A stretch of 64,000 nucleotides of DNA, from positions 2,602,459 to 2,666,458 of the forward strand of contig JAEVLN010000009.1 in the NCBI GenBank assembly GCA_018350325.1, in the 5' to 3' direction. This document shows positions 1-11,299 of the stretch, piece by piece. The position numbers and the translations under genes are program-made. This DNA comes from Globodera rostochiensis (Eukaryota; Nematoda; Chromadorea; Rhabditida; Heteroderidae). Positions within the stretch are counted from its first letter, which is position 1. Every line of letters begins with the position of its first letter. Below the pieces are notes generated by a model. It did no database searches. It was not told the origin of the DNA and worked only from the letters and a program-made list of their open reading frames with translations.

Positions 1-619
1 GGGACGATTCGCTTTTTAGTAAGAAAAAAGCATTTATGAGCGGAACAGAAGCTTTTATGCAATTCTTTAAGTGTATTCAGGGGTTATTGAGTTAGCTGAT
101 CACGACTATGACATCAGATTCATCATATGACATCATCTAATCTATGATTTCAACACCTATGTTTTTGTAAAAAAATTAAAAAATTTTTTTTTCAAAGTCG
201 ATAAAAAAGCTGTTTTTAGGGGTATTCGGGGGCGTAGAATCCGAATCTGACTCTCTTATTGTAATTTCATGCATTTCCACCGATTTTGAGCAATAAATGT
301 GATTTTTGAAATTTCGAAAAAAAAATCGAATTCGGGTCCGGGGTTCGAAATTCGTCTATGTAAATATCAGATTCTGATTCTACGCCCCCGAATACCCCTA
401 AAAACAGCTTTTTTATCGACTTTGAAAAAAAAAAGAATTTTTAATTTTTTTACAAAAAAATATATGTCGAAATCATAGATTAGATGATGTCATATGATGA
501 ATCTGATGTCATAGTCGTGATCAGCTACCTCAATAACCCCTGAATACACTTAAAGAATTGCATAAAAGCTTCTGTTCCGCTCATAAATGCTTTTTTCTTA
601 CTAAAAAGCGAATCGTCCC
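1..619. mobile_element. Foldback (long inverted repeat) element
   Basis: Two arms of about 260 bp, roughly 1-262 and 358-619, are near-perfect inverted copies, separated by a loop of about 95 bp. The left arm opens with GGGACGATTCGC and the right arm closes with its complement. No open frame of note lies inside, so this is a non-autonomous palindromic element. The window begins at or inside the left end, so the outer terminus and any target duplication cannot be judged. The innermost part of the arms (CAGATTC, a CGACTTTGAAAAAAAA tract) resembles the inner part of the foldback at 7171-8416, which suggests one family. Confidence 0.8.
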
Positions 620-727
620 AAAAAAAGCGAATGGTCCCAAAAAAAGCGAATGGTCCCAAAAAAAGCGAATCGGGTCAAAAGCGAATAGGGTAAAAAGCGA
701 ATTGGCCAAAAGCGAATAGGGTATTTA
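601..727. repeat. Short minisatellite at edge of the foldback
   Basis: About six imperfect units built on A-run plus AGCGAAT plus GGTCCC or GGGT follow the right arm directly. The unit is 16-19 bp and decays towards 727. The same AGCGAAT word closes the right arm itself, so the minisatellite looks like subterminal repeats of the element rather than unrelated sequence. The block ends GGGTATTTACC, which may be the real outer end of the element. Confidence 0.75.
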
Positions 728-949
728 CCATCAATACCGGTTCCATGTGTTAAATTGCTTTTATTATTTTTATACACGGGGTGTAAGTAATTTGAAATTA
801 ATTTTTTACAAATGATATTACATCGTAAATTTCAAGTGTACATTTGCTGCAAAACATTTTTTTAGTGTTTATAAAGCTGTTGGATTAAGTTGTTTTGTTT
901 ATAATGTCTTATGACTATTATTTTTTTGAATTTTGAACGCATCGTGATT

Positions 950-1750
950 CGGTTTAACTAGATATTAATCCGTTTCAGTTATTTAAAACATTATACACTG
1001 AATAATGGTCAGTTGGTTGGTCTTTTAAAGACCCAAGGTATGTTTAGTAAAATTCATATACTTTATAGATTATTTCCATAAAATGATTTAATATTTCTTA
1101 AAAATAAAAAGCTATAAATTTGTATTCGTTTTTAGTTTTAATTATTATTTCTTTTTTATTGTGCCTTCATAATACCAAATCTACATTTAATAATTATTTT
1201 TTATTCATTTATTCGTGAATCGTTCATGTTGTAAAAAGGAATTTAGGCCTAAGCCAAAGCAACGCCGCAAGCGCTAAAAGCCTTTCCATACGTTTTACAA
1301 ATTTAATTTTACTTCTTTGGTGCAATTATTTTCGTGTCGCTCTTGAAATTCACAGTTCTAGGGAGAAGTATCAGCTAGCAAGTCCAGAATTCGTCTGACG
1401 ACCAAAATTCTTTGTTTCACTACCATTTACATATAATAAATATGGTTTTCACTTCTTATTACTGCATTATTTGCATAATTTTTGTTTATTGTTCATTAAG
1501 TTTAGCTGTTGTTTATATTGATTTGTTAAAATTTTATCTTAAAATAATTTTCTCTCGTTTTGAGACATATTTTAGCCAAATCATTCATGCTAATGGCTGT
1601 AAATAAAAGAAGGAATCAAGATAATTTAAGAAAAATTCAAATTTTAGGGTTTTATAATAAGTCTATATTCTGACTTTTGATATTTTACAGACTTGATTTT
1701 TTTATAATTTGGAATGGCTCTATTATTAACATTTTCCAGCAGTTCAATAA
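950..1750 (-). repeat. Inverted duplicate block, copy A (partner 47480-48300)
   Basis: Read on the minus strand this block matches 47480-48300 along about 800 bp, roughly 80-90% identical by eye. Landmarks in both are a palindrome GGTCTTTTAAAGACC (1019-1033), a stretch around GGCACAATAAAAAAG, and the GC-richer part 1246-1410. The match is weakest around 1345-1400, the most GC-rich part. Nothing in it resembles a transposon end, so it is best described as an old segmental or low-copy repeat. Confidence 0.8.
1224..1289 (-). other. Small open frame shared with the inverted copy
   Basis: A 21-codon frame beginning MERLLALAALLWL, hydrophobic like a signal peptide or membrane anchor. The partner block at 47920-48000 keeps the same frame with one silent change, one R-to-S change and a different last residue or two. 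Upstream codons stay open back to a TAA in both copies. High identity of the surrounding DNA makes this conservation weak evidence, there is no donor site to join it to another exon, and the frame is very short. A chance frame is the default explanation. Confidence 0.15.
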
Positions 1751-1849
1751 ATTGTATAATTATCAGTTTACCTTTATATAGTAAAAATAAAATCGCATAA
1801 ATTTGAAGTGTGAATTCGTTTATGCGCATTTGTATTTATTATTTTTTAG

Positions 1850-3430
1850 TGCTAAAAGTATAGGAAAAGTTCTTTCCAATTAAATATAAATAGGTATTGC
1901 AATAATTCTGAAAATTTGAAAAACAAAATGACAATTTGTGTCGCTTTTGATTTTAAAATACATAATGCCAAATCAAATTTAAAAAATCCTAATTGTAATA
2001 GATTTCGAGTTAATCGCCCCACATTATTTCGACGAACTGTTTTTATCGATTCGATAACAAAGTATGGGTTTTTAAGCAGTTTAAACATTTTGAAACCATT
2101 TTTTCTCATCACATTTTCAACAAGTTATTCCGCCATTTTATGAACAGAAATAAACATGATATCAACCTCTTATAAGCTTTACGCATTCAACTGTTAATTA
2201 ATTATTTGGACATGCTTTACTTTTTTATTTATATTGTTTAGTGCAAATTTTGCTACCAAATTTTAGAAACAGATTATAATATTTCACTAGTTTTCATTTT
2301 AAATTTGAGGTATTAATTTTATGATGGAGTTATTGTTTAATTGTTTTTATCTTAATACTATTAATAATTTGCGTAATTTAAAATTAAGGATAAGCTACAA
2401 AAACGGCGTTAAAATTGCTTATAATTTTATTGTGTTAAGGTATACAACAAATACTGTAATCATTTTCCAATTCTTGCAGAGCTTTTTAACGCATTTCATA
2501 CTTTTTGGCACGTTTCCTTTCTTCGCGTTGCTGGCAGCCACCTTTTAATATATATTTTGTATTTATGTTTTTGTAATTTTTAAATTTAGTTACATTTATT
2601 CAAGTTTATGTTAAATATTTGTTTTAAATTGAATTGAATATTCTCATTATGTTGTTGCTGGAATGGCACTTGCTGATGCTGAACAAGTAGGTGGTTGTGC
2701 TTTCCACTCGTGTACACGTCGTACTTTGAATCTGAAATAGGGTTTTTATAGCGTGTGCCTGCGCTTATTAATACTAAGTATAAGATCTGTTTTATTTCGT
2801 TTTTGTATTATTTTATAAAACAATAATATTTATGAAAATCATTGGTATAACCTCACCTCTAATAATTAATTTTTAGATTTACAGTTTGTTTTAAATAATA
2901 TTATTTGTTGATTTAATTTCCTTTGATTTTTTTATTACACATGGTTATTCATTTTTAAATTTTGTTTACTTTATATATCACTCAATTTATATTTAGCCAA
3001 TTCAAATTAACCCATAGCGGGAAAAAATTTTTGACTCTTAACAAAATAAACTAATATTTCTTTTTATGCAAAATTAACCCATTTTCTTTATATCTCAAAG
3101 TTGTTTTACTTAGCTGATATATTTCCCGAAGTTTATTATATTATAATTTGTTTTTATTTGATTGTGCGAAAAAATACATATTGTTTTTGTTTCTTTTATA
3201 TTTTAAAAACTTTAAGTTCGGTATTGCCCTTAAGCAACCACAGAAATACATTCCCAACCTGAAAAATTGTAACGGATTTAAATTTTTCAACAAAAAAATG
3301 TTGTCCTGTTGCATTGCGGGGGAAATCATTGCAACTTCCATCTGACAACATATATATAATTGCAATTTTAATAATGGCGTTGAAGCTGTGTAAATTTTTT
3401 AACCTTTTATAAATAATTGTTTTCAATCTT
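1850..3430. other. AT-rich stretch without recognisable gene
   Basis: Open frames of 60-86 codons on both strands overlap one another and have the F/I/K/N-rich composition expected from random AT-rich DNA. One GC-richer island sits at 2640-2735. The segment 3300-3430 has a loose resemblance, inverted, to 18180-18260, so at least its right end belongs to a dispersed repeat. Confidence 0.5.
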
Positions 3431-3439
3431 GGAATTGGA

Positions 3440-3905
3440 GTCTTAATAATTTATTTAGTGTTTATTATTTATTTATATATTTCAGGAAGATAAAACAGTG
3501 AAACGTTCATTCGCTACTGCATTTGATTTACTTTATTTTATTTATGTTTTGTTCTTTTTTTGATAAAGTATTCTAATTCATTTAATTTAATTAAATCAAT
3601 ATTTGCTTAATTTTTTCTTATTTAAATCTTTAAATTTCAGAAATAATTGTAAAAGGTATAAACACCAAATTAAAATAGCATTTAATGTTTCAGCAGATTT
3701 GAAAAAATTCTAAATAAAACACAAACAAAATAAATTACAAATCAAATAATACAAGGTGCAAACAAAAAATTTTGACAATTAATAATATAAAAGTAATAAA
3801 AAAGCAAATTAATGCGTAATATTAGAAAAATTAATAAACGGAATAACACCCACAATTTTTTTAATATTTTTTGCTCCACAAAAAACCACACAGAGAAAAC
3901 CGGCA
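3440..3905. repeat. Dispersed repeat blocks with inverted copies elsewhere
   Basis: 3440-3600 matches 10835-10990 in inverse orientation, including the shared word AACAGTGAAACGTTCA; a further partial copy of that word lies at 18110-18135. 3700-3905 matches 25130-25350 in inverse orientation, including GCAAATTAATGCGTAATATT. In the second pair similarity stops abruptly at about 3905 and 25130, where each copy runs into a different sequence, the 25 kb copy being much more GC-rich. Confidence 0.75.
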
Positions 3906-5250
3906 CTTTCTTGCACACTCTTAATATTGAAGAGTTCTTCTTTTTGTTAATTTATAGCCGCGTTTAAAATATTAATTTTTTTCAAGGGAGAGGGCGGACA
4001 GCCGCTTCAGTTTCAATTAATGAGCATTGCCTCCAACAAAACAATCAATTTTTTTTTTCGCGACACATTTTTTTCATTTCAGTTTAGTAAAACAAAAAGC
4101 AAACGAGTTAAGTTAGAACCTCAATTAAAAAATCATTAATATTTTAATTAATAAAATATGTCGACAGCTAATTGGTTAGTTAACCCACGCGCTTGGTTTT
4201 TATTTTTAAAATATTGTTTCCAATTGCAAAATTAAATACATTTAAAATAACAATTTAAATAGAAATACAAATAACAATTAATGAACTATAAATACAATTT
4301 TCCAACTTTTAACAATTTAAATTCAAAAATTTTAAGAAAATTTGAATCACTTAGCGTGAGTGTATCTGTAATATCCGGATGCCTATTTTAAAGATTATGC
4401 CAAAAACAAAAAGACAAGTCACAACGCCTTTTTGAGCTAATTTCATCGACCTTAATTGCACTAAAATATGCAAATGCATATAAATCTGTGCCCTTATTAA
4501 TGATTGAAAGTACATAATTATATTTAAGCGAAAAAAAACAGATTATTTAGTTAACTACGTAAAAATTTCATAAGCTCAGAATCAAAAAATTGAAAATATA
4601 AAATGATTTTCATAACAAATGACAAAAATTAAATTATAGAAAAATTAAATTCAGTAATGCCTATTAATTAATTTAAAAACCACCAAAAATTCATTTGAAT
4701 ACTTTAAGTTCTTGAGCAGTACAGTCCAAAAATATGTAATCATAATAAAGAGCCAAAAGTTATTCTGTTACTATTATTCATTTTATTTTTACTTTTTATA
4801 ATTTAAACACACCAAGAAATAAATCAATTTTGCATCAAATCAATGTTAATTTAATTGATTTTTTCAAAAGAATTTTGAAATATTTAAAGTTGAAGGCGTA
4901 AATATTTATAATAAGACCGTTTTCAGCATCACGATGGGGGGCTAAACAAACAAATACTCAATTTTAGAAAAATCAAAGTCAAAACAAATCATAAAATTTT
5001 AAAATAAATATACAAAACATTATCAAACCATTCGATAAATATAATTTTAAATATAACCCCTCCGAGCACTTTGAAAAGCATCTTCAATACCGACTTATTT
5101 ATAAAGCAATGAATAATGGTGTTCATTAAAAAATCGGAAATAAACAAATTTGTAACATTTTGTACATCAAAAAATCTGGTATTTGATAAAGATTCAGAAA
5201 CTAATTTTATGATGTTATTTAAATGTAAAAGTATTGATTAATGTGTTTTG
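3906..5250. other. AT-rich stretch, nothing recognised
   Basis: No open frame of 60 codons or more, no inverted repeat and no tRNA-like box was found. Composition is AT-rich throughout, with a short GC-richer piece at 3985-4030. Confidence 0.5.
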
Positions 5251-5254
5251 ATAC

Positions 5255-5274
5255 TAGGCTTAGGCTTAGGCTTA
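5255..5274. repeat. Three TTAGGC units (nematode-type telomeric hexamer)
   Basis: Three uninterrupted TAGGCT units plus TA. TTAGGC is the telomeric repeat of most nematodes. Here it is interstitial, short and followed by an A-run, so it may be a repair scar, a retroelement footprint or coincidence. Confidence 0.5.
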
Positions 5275-5383
5275 AAAAAAATTTAATTTTAAACTAAGGC
5301 TTTAATAAAACATCAAATAAATTAAATAAAATGAGGTTTAAATTTTTAAAAAAATATCGTACAAACAAAAGAATACAGCTAAG

Positions 5384-5440
5384 ATGAAGGCATTAAAACC
5401 CGTCAAAGAGGAAGGTAAACCATTCGACCGACCCAGGTAA
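5384..5440 (+). other. Candidate small exon or short open frame
   Basis: A GC-richer island encodes 18 codons beginning MKALKPVKEEGKPFDRP, then TAA. The frame is also open for at least eight codons upstream. Across its end lies CCCAG|GTAAAA, a good splice-donor match at 5436/5437, so it could be a first exon ending in the codon split by the donor. No partner exon is identified and no family is recognised. It could equally be chance. Confidence 0.18.
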
Positions 5441-6290
5441 AAAATTCCAAAAACTATTAAAGTCATGTTTTGTTATTATATTTATTTTTATAAAGTTTTT
5501 AGCGTTTTTTTAAAAAAGTAAGAAAAAATTCATTAATTGATTTTTTGTTACAAAATTTTAAATTGGCTTGCTTTTATTTCTCAGCAGCAGAACAAATTTT
5601 TTTGATTTCTTTACATACATACTTTTCAAAACTGTAGGTTTTGAAACCCCGATTTATATTTTATATTAGGTATTTTCTTCATTTCATGATTAATAATTTG
5701 AATCTTTATTATAAAGGGTTTTAACATTTTTGTACAAAATATTGAGCTTCCTTCCCTACAAAATTCTTTCGCTCACGCTTTGTCGTTTTTTTGGCATTGG
5801 CGGAATAACATAAACCATTGATGTGACGTTAAATGTGTAATAGAATAAAAAATCATCTTGAATTTTATAAAAATAAAAAGAAAAATCGCATTAATAATAA
5901 CATATTTGTGTAGCCAACAAACAAAATTAAATAATAAAAAAAGTGGATAACAAGTTCGCTAGTAAAATGAAGTGAATTGCTTTAAATGACAATTTTTATA
6001 TAAATACATGAATAAATAGAAACTTTCCCAAATTAAAAATCATTTATATTAGAAATTCAAAGTTGTTAGTGTTAAATAAATTCTAATAATAAAATATTAT
6101 AAAACTCATAATCTTTAGTTCTCCAGTTCTATTATTGAAAAGTGCGTGGGAAAGAAGGTCGGGGCTCCGAGAAAAATTTACAATGAAAAACTTTTATCAA
6201 ACTTTTTTACTAATAAATAAGCACTAAAACATAATAAGCTAAATGAAAAGTATAGATAACTATATAAATATCAATAAATTTGCCATCATA
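5441..6290. other. AT-rich stretch, nothing recognised
   Basis: No long frame, inverted repeat or RNA-like signal seen. A GC-richer patch lies at 5760-5840 and another at 6120-6175. Confidence 0.5.
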
Positions 6291-6360
6291 CATCACTCAA
6301 AGCCAGCTTTCTGCCAACATGCTTGTGGTCCTTTTATTTTATAAATTAAAAAATGTCAAA

Positions 6361-6568
6361 ATGTCTCTAAAACGGCGTAAAATTGCGAAGAAAAACGGCA
6401 GAGTTAGAAATCGATCGGCAATCTACCAACAAAAAATCATTGATCACTGATCGACCTAGTCAATGGATCATCCATCCATGTTCCGTTTCGAGAGATTTTA
6501 ATAAATTTACTATAAATAAACGTAATTATTTATCAAATAAATATTTCAAATTTCAAACTAAAACTTAA
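6361..6568 (+). other. Overlapping short open frames in a GC-richer island
   Basis: Two frames overlap. One (6361-6450, 29 codons) begins MSLKRRKIAKKNGRVRNRS and is strongly basic. The other (6383-6568, 61 codons) begins MRRKTAELEIDRQSTNKKS and becomes lysine, asparagine and phenylalanine rich as the DNA returns to AT-rich. Only one can be real and neither matches a family I recognise. The island (about 6290-6500) is conspicuous against its surroundings. Confidence 0.15.
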
Positions 6569-6729
6569 TTCATCAATGATAAAATCATTTCAACAAATAA
6601 ATCTATTTATATAATGCAATATTAAATACTAATTTATTAATTCATTTTATTGCATTGTCTGGTATAATATAAAGAAAAAATATAATTTACAATCATTTTA
6701 CTTTTATAAAATTGCAAACTAATGAAAAA

Positions 6730-7060
6730 GTTTATAAATAAAACTAAAACGCAAAGTCTAGCCTATGTAAATTCTTAAAAACATAATATCAATACTTTAA
6801 ATAATAACGGAAATGCTAATATCTATTGGCGCTAAATAAAGATTACAAAATAAGATGATTAATAAACATTTTACAAATAAAATGCTTAATAATGTTGCTC
6901 AGGCACAATACCGTAACACCGAGACAAACACCACCAGGGCGCTTCGCCAAGACTAAAGTTTGTTCTTAAATATAAATATACAAAAATAATTATTTGATAA
7001 ACATATTCTTCTGAATTTAGATCATATACCCAAAAATGAATTACTTATTTAAAATTATAG
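6730..7060 (+). repeat. Left arm of large inverted duplication, outer part
   Basis: Matches 42680-42980 in inverse orientation. Shared scaffold words include TTGGCGCTAAATAAAGATT against TTGGCGCTAAAATAAAGATT, ACAAATAAAATGCTTA, and AAACATATTCTT followed by GAATTTAG. Between the scaffold parts, 6898-6946 (GC-rich) differs strongly from the right-arm sequence at the same place. The homology ends just where the element at 42982-44188 sits in the right arm. Confidence 0.75.
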
Positions 7061-7170
7061 CCTCAAATGCACCGTCGATCGTGTATTCAAAAAAAAGATT
7101 ACTCATTCCTAAAATATCAAGAAGGTCTTTGATTTTTTTTATTTATTTTTTTTTAGGGTTTTATTTTTTT

Positions 7171-8416
7171 GAGCACCCTTGATTAACTTTTGTAAATTTT
7201 CGGCTTTTTTGGCCCGCCCACACAGTGAAGGGTCGAAAAATGCAATTGAAATTATTAATGCATGTTTGTGTGAAAAACCAGTGCGCAGGGACTTTAAAAA
7301 ATCATATCTCGGCTCAAAGCTGGCGAAACTCATAGATTTCAGTAAAAGTTGAGAAAAATACGGAGAATTTTTTAATAACAAGTATGGATACCTAGCTTTA
7401 AAAATTTAGTAAATTTTAACGGTATTAGTGGCGATGGTCATCCCCAGCCAAGCCCTTTTTTTAAAAAAATAAATTTTTTTTCAAAGTCGGGGGAAGGGTT
7501 TTTTGTACCTTTTATTAAATACTCTTGGAAAAGTGCAGGTTTGTTAAATGTTGATCTACCGCATTTCGACACCCCTCCCCAATTTTGTTTCCGAAAATGC
7601 AACCCCCAACAAGATTGCCTAAATTGTGGGGATCCTCCGTTCATTAAATGCGCTTGGTATTCATTGAATTTGTGTTTCGAGCATTTTTTGACTGTTCCAC
7701 ATCGTTGCAATTAATGAATTGTGCCAAATTTATTAATTCTCACTTTTATTATATTGTTTTAAAACAAATTTAATTTTGCTCTCGGTTCAAAATTGAGTAA
7801 AAAAAATCTTTTTGTCAAAGTATCTTGTCCGGGGTTCTGAATTTTTTGAAGGATCTGTTGATAATTTTTTTTCTAATCTTAAAGAAGTTAGTTTTTTTTC
7901 CTATTTTTTTGTCAAGTTTACATCTTGTAAGTTTTAGAATTTTTTTGGTTTTGGTCTAATTTGGGGGACTTTTTTTTCCGATTTCATATATCCCTTTCAA
8001 GAATAATCCAAAATTTTTAAAAAAACGAATTGGATGGAAAAGAAGTCAGATTCGGATTCATCGACCTCGAAAACTCCTTGAAACACCTTTCCCCCGACTT
8101 TGAAAAAAAATTTATTTTTTAAAAAAAAGGGCTTGGCTGGGGATGACCATCGCCACTAATACCGTTTAAATTACAAAATTTTTAAAGCTAGGTATCCATA
8201 CTTGTTATTAAAAAATTCTCCGTGTTTTTCTCAACTTTTTAATACTGAAATCTATGGGTTTCGCCAGCTTTGAGCCGAGATATGATTTTTTAAAGTCCCT
8301 GCGCTCTGGTTTTTCACACAAACATGCATTAATAATTTCAATTGCATTTTTCGACCCTTCACTGTGTGGGCGGGCCAAAAAAGCCAAAAATTTACAAGAG
8401 TAAATCGAGGGTGCTC
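7171..8416. mobile_element. Foldback element with about 330-bp arms
   Basis: Arms at about 7171-7500 and 8086-8416 are inverted copies, roughly 90% identical, around a loop of about 585 bp. The outer ends read GAGCACCC and GGGTGCTC. The longest minus-strand open frames (7139-7381, 7438-7710, and 8208-8528 at 106 codons) fall in arms or loop, and the paired arm frames are mirror copies of the same DNA, so they are not taken as genes. No transposase is present. Inner arm sequence resembles the foldback at 1-619. No convincing target duplication is seen; the right-hand end fits the YARNG end rule of hAT elements only if TAGAG is the terminus. Confidence 0.8.
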
Positions 8417-8439
8417 TACACGATAGGCATGGTTTGAAA

Positions 8440-8545
8440 GTGATTTGAGTTGTTACAGTAAGGGACGTTCCCCTCGTTAGGCACAATAATAGAACCAAGG
8501 AGCGAGTGGATTTGCGACCAATAGCCAAGGCTAATAAATTAAATA
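8440..8545 (-). repeat. Exon-like cassette, copy related to 42755-42850
   Basis: On the minus strand the sequence between TTAG (8531-8534) and GTAACA (8451-8456) matches the right arm at 42760-42828 and, partly, 6901-6952. An acceptor-like TTAG followed by YCTTGG is kept in all three copies; GTAACA follows the cassette here and in the right arm. In one frame the three copies share the residues G(S)I(I)VP(N)E while the rest differs. The segment looks like a small exon or a hypervariable cassette, but coding is unproven. Confidence 0.3.
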
Positions 8546-8844
8546 AAAAATGAACTAATAATGAAATGACTTTTGATTAAATATTAATGTAAATAATATT
8601 AAACAACATAATAAGAATTATAACCACACGTACGCAATATTAAGCTAGTTATGCAAAGAGTTGACGCAGCTTGGTTATGTAATTTTGTTTAAATTAATAA
8701 ATTCTATAAAAATAAGTGATACAAATAACGAAGAATAATAAATTTGCATTTGCAAAGATTTGAATTGATGTTTATAGAGGTGGAATCATTTATGCTGAAC
8801 TACGAGGATTTTACTTACGTGGTGCTTATCGTTAAATAAGGACT

Positions 8845-8935
8845 AGAGATCGAGCACGGGCAAGGGCCCGTAGTCCGTATAACCCGTGTTTTTTTGGACC
8901 GACACGGGTTTACACGGGCTAAGTTTTAAAGGAAA
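8845..8935. mobile_element. Fragment of a CACGGG-rich hAT-like MITE end (possible)
   Basis: TAGAG followed by an inverted-repeat-rich tract with repeated CACGGG and CCCGTG words, resembling the ends of the MITE at 20018-20193 (TAGTG, CACGGGACCGGG). No opposite terminus was found nearby, so if real it is one end only. Confidence 0.35.
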
Positions 8936-8963
8936 ATTTCATGGATTTTAACCATAAAATTTA

Positions 8964-9034
8964 TGTCCGAGTGAGTTGAGTAGTGGTGAGTGTCGGGCGC
9001 CTTTACTATTTTGTTGTGGGTTCGAAGTCCGACT
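8964..9034 (+). ncRNA. tRNA-like segment (SINE head or tRNA relic)
   Basis: An A-box-like GAGTTGAGTAGTGGTGA (8973-8989) and a good B-box GGGTTCGAAGTCC (9018-9030) are spaced as in a tRNA-type RNA polymerase III promoter. Acceptor and T stems do not pair well, so this is not a functional tRNA gene. It most likely heads a decayed tRNA-derived SINE. Confidence 0.45.
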
Positions 9035-9318
9035 ATGTAAATGTTTTTTATGACTTTCAGTGATCCTCTATTGTGGAGAAAACAATTTCTAAAAGTTTTT
9101 TAAATTTTTCCCACCTTTTTAATCAAATTCACCTAATAAATAAGACATTTTACATGTGTCATTCAATCTTGAATGGATCGATACAATTTTGTCTTTTTTT
9201 ATTTTACGTAGCACCCATATTAAATATTTATAATTTAAACAATGAAATTTCATAAATAATACTATAGAAGGAAAGAAATACAAATGTTATAAAGACTTTA
9301 TTAAATAAAAAATTAACT

Positions 9319-9407
9319 AATAAAAATTATTTTTGATTAAATATTACTGTAATATAATAAAAATTATTTTTGATTAAATATTACTGTAATATAATAAAAA
9401 TTATTTA
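9319..9407. repeat. 37-bp tandem repeat, about 2.4 copies
   Basis: The unit contains TTTTTGATTAAATATTACTG and repeats at a period of 37 bp, with the third copy partial. A diverged single copy lies at 8568-8600, so the local DNA has duplicated at more than one scale. Confidence 0.8.
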
Positions 9408-10109
9408 CTTAAAGGCCGAAAGCAAATAATTAATATGCAAAAAAACTATTAGTAATAAATAATCCTTGAGCTCCCCTAAAGATGGGTTGTTTTTGTCACA
9501 TTTACATAAATTAATTATACCGCATAAAAAATGTCTTTAAATCGTGATTTAAGGATTAAGGAGCAAATGCCATATGTACCTTTTATTTATTAATATTTTA
9601 TAAATTAAAGTTTTTTAGCTAAAATTTCTAAAAAATCACATCAATAATCTGTGAAAAATTATAAACAAACTAACGACATGGAAATTATAAACTGTTATAA
9701 ATAATTAAAATTTACAATTAACATGCTTAGCTAAATTGTAAATAAATTTAAAAATTTTTCATATAAACTATTACGAACCTACAAAAAACATAAATTTATA
9801 AAAAAAAAATCAATATAATAATTAAGTAACAAACTTCATAGAGTTCAAACCTGTTTACTAAGCTTTACTCAAAAGCACTCGCGCCAAATGAACTCTAAGT
9901 ATGGCTATTACATATGATTTTATGGACAACAATAGCCAAAATATGCAAGTTTATAACGATTTATATTTTTTGTTTATATGCTAACAATTTATATACTTTG
10001 AATATTGAATGTTGAAATCACGTTTAATAAATTTCAGTAAGGCAATTTACTTAAATTTTAAATGGTTTTAAATAATAATAATTGTCATATATTTATAAGT
10101 TAAACAATA

Positions 10110-10560
10110 CAAATGAATGCTCGCAAATAGGAAATGAAAATATAAAAAATCTTATAGAAAATGCGAGCGGATTTATGGGAACTCGATGGGTCACATTAAG
10201 CAAGTAGCCGACACGTTAATTTCAATAATTTGGCAACACCGTTGGACCGACTGGTTAGGTAGTTTAAATTAATAATATAAAACTCAAAACGACCATATTT
10301 TTAATACAAGTACTTTTATAAAGTAATTAATAAAACAAAGTTAAATATGCATCATCATTATTTAAAATGTCCGATGCAAGATTTCTATGCAAATCCGACT
10401 AATCTCGAGGACGTTTTAAATCTTTCGATATAATTTTAAAAGTGCAGATTCCAAAGAAAAAATCATTTTTCATAAAGAAACAAACAAAATTCAAAATAAA
10501 TATATTAATTACATTTATGTATACAATAAAGTAGATTTTTTTAAATTTGAAATCAAAAAA
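10110..10560 (+). repeat. Left arm of large inverted duplication, middle part
   Basis: Matches 41880-42270 in inverse orientation. 10340-10510 is also repeated, direct, at 62965-63110, giving three copies of one repeat (shared words include GCAAGATT and ATAATTTTAAAAGTGC). On the minus strand TAACCAG followed by TCGGTC (10242-10255) is kept in the right arm, then the copies diverge for about 50 bp. Confidence 0.8.
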
Positions 10561-11290
10561 TCAAGACAATAATTTTTTATATGCAATAAAAGCGTGGGTG
10601 AGACACTCGTACACGCTTGCGACTGTTTTCTAAAAGCTATTTAGATTCACTAAAAATAATAACAAAATTAAAGAGTTTTAAATCATTATTTAAATTATGT
10701 TTGATCGTCTTGGATCTACCTAAAAAAATATTTAAAAGAATAATAAGATGATATTCATGTTTAAATTTCGCCTAATAAACTATTAATAAAATGTAATTTT
10801 TATAATAAATTTGAAAAAATTAATCAAATATTGATTTAATTCAATTTATATTAATTATAATACTGTATCAAAAAAAGAACAAAACATAAATAAAATATCA
10901 TTAATCAAATGCAGTAGCGACTGAACGTTTCACTGTTTTGTATCTTAATAAAAAAATAAATAAATAAAAAACACTAAATAAATTATTAACGGGACGAGAG
11001 CAGATCATCAACGACTACGCATTCGATGGGCTGTAAGAACATTATTTTTTGAAAAATTTAAACCCTTTACAACTATCAGGCTGTTAGGCTAATATTAGGT
11101 GTTAATTTTTCAACCATAATTTCATGGTCTTTACACCATTTTCAGGCGCGCATATAACAACAAATTTTTGGTTTTATAAAGCCATCCTTAGGGGGATCGA
11201 GGAATTGAAGAAGGTGATGGACAAATCAATTAAATGCTGGGGTATTTTGCAATTGTTGAATTTAAATTTAAACCAATATTATTAAAATGC
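10561..11290. repeat. Segment present only in the left arm
   Basis: The right arm jumps from the equivalent of about 10560 to about 11300, so this 730 bp was either inserted here or lost there. It contains the inverted copy of 3440-3600 (10835-10990), and a word at 11232-11262 (AAATGCTGGGGTATTTTGC) recurs at 23500-23530. The flanks of that word differ completely between the two places. Confidence 0.6.
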
Positions 11291-11299
11291 TTTAAGGAA

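Noticed and set aside
342..358. B-box-like GGGTTCGAAATTC in the first foldback loop
   Set aside because: No A-box at tRNA distance upstream, so taken as chance.
8208..8528. 106-codon minus-strand open frame, longest in the window
   Set aside because: Two thirds of it lies in a foldback arm whose mirror arm is translated equally well (7139-7381), and the rest crosses the cassette border at 8457-8530. No domain is recognisable.
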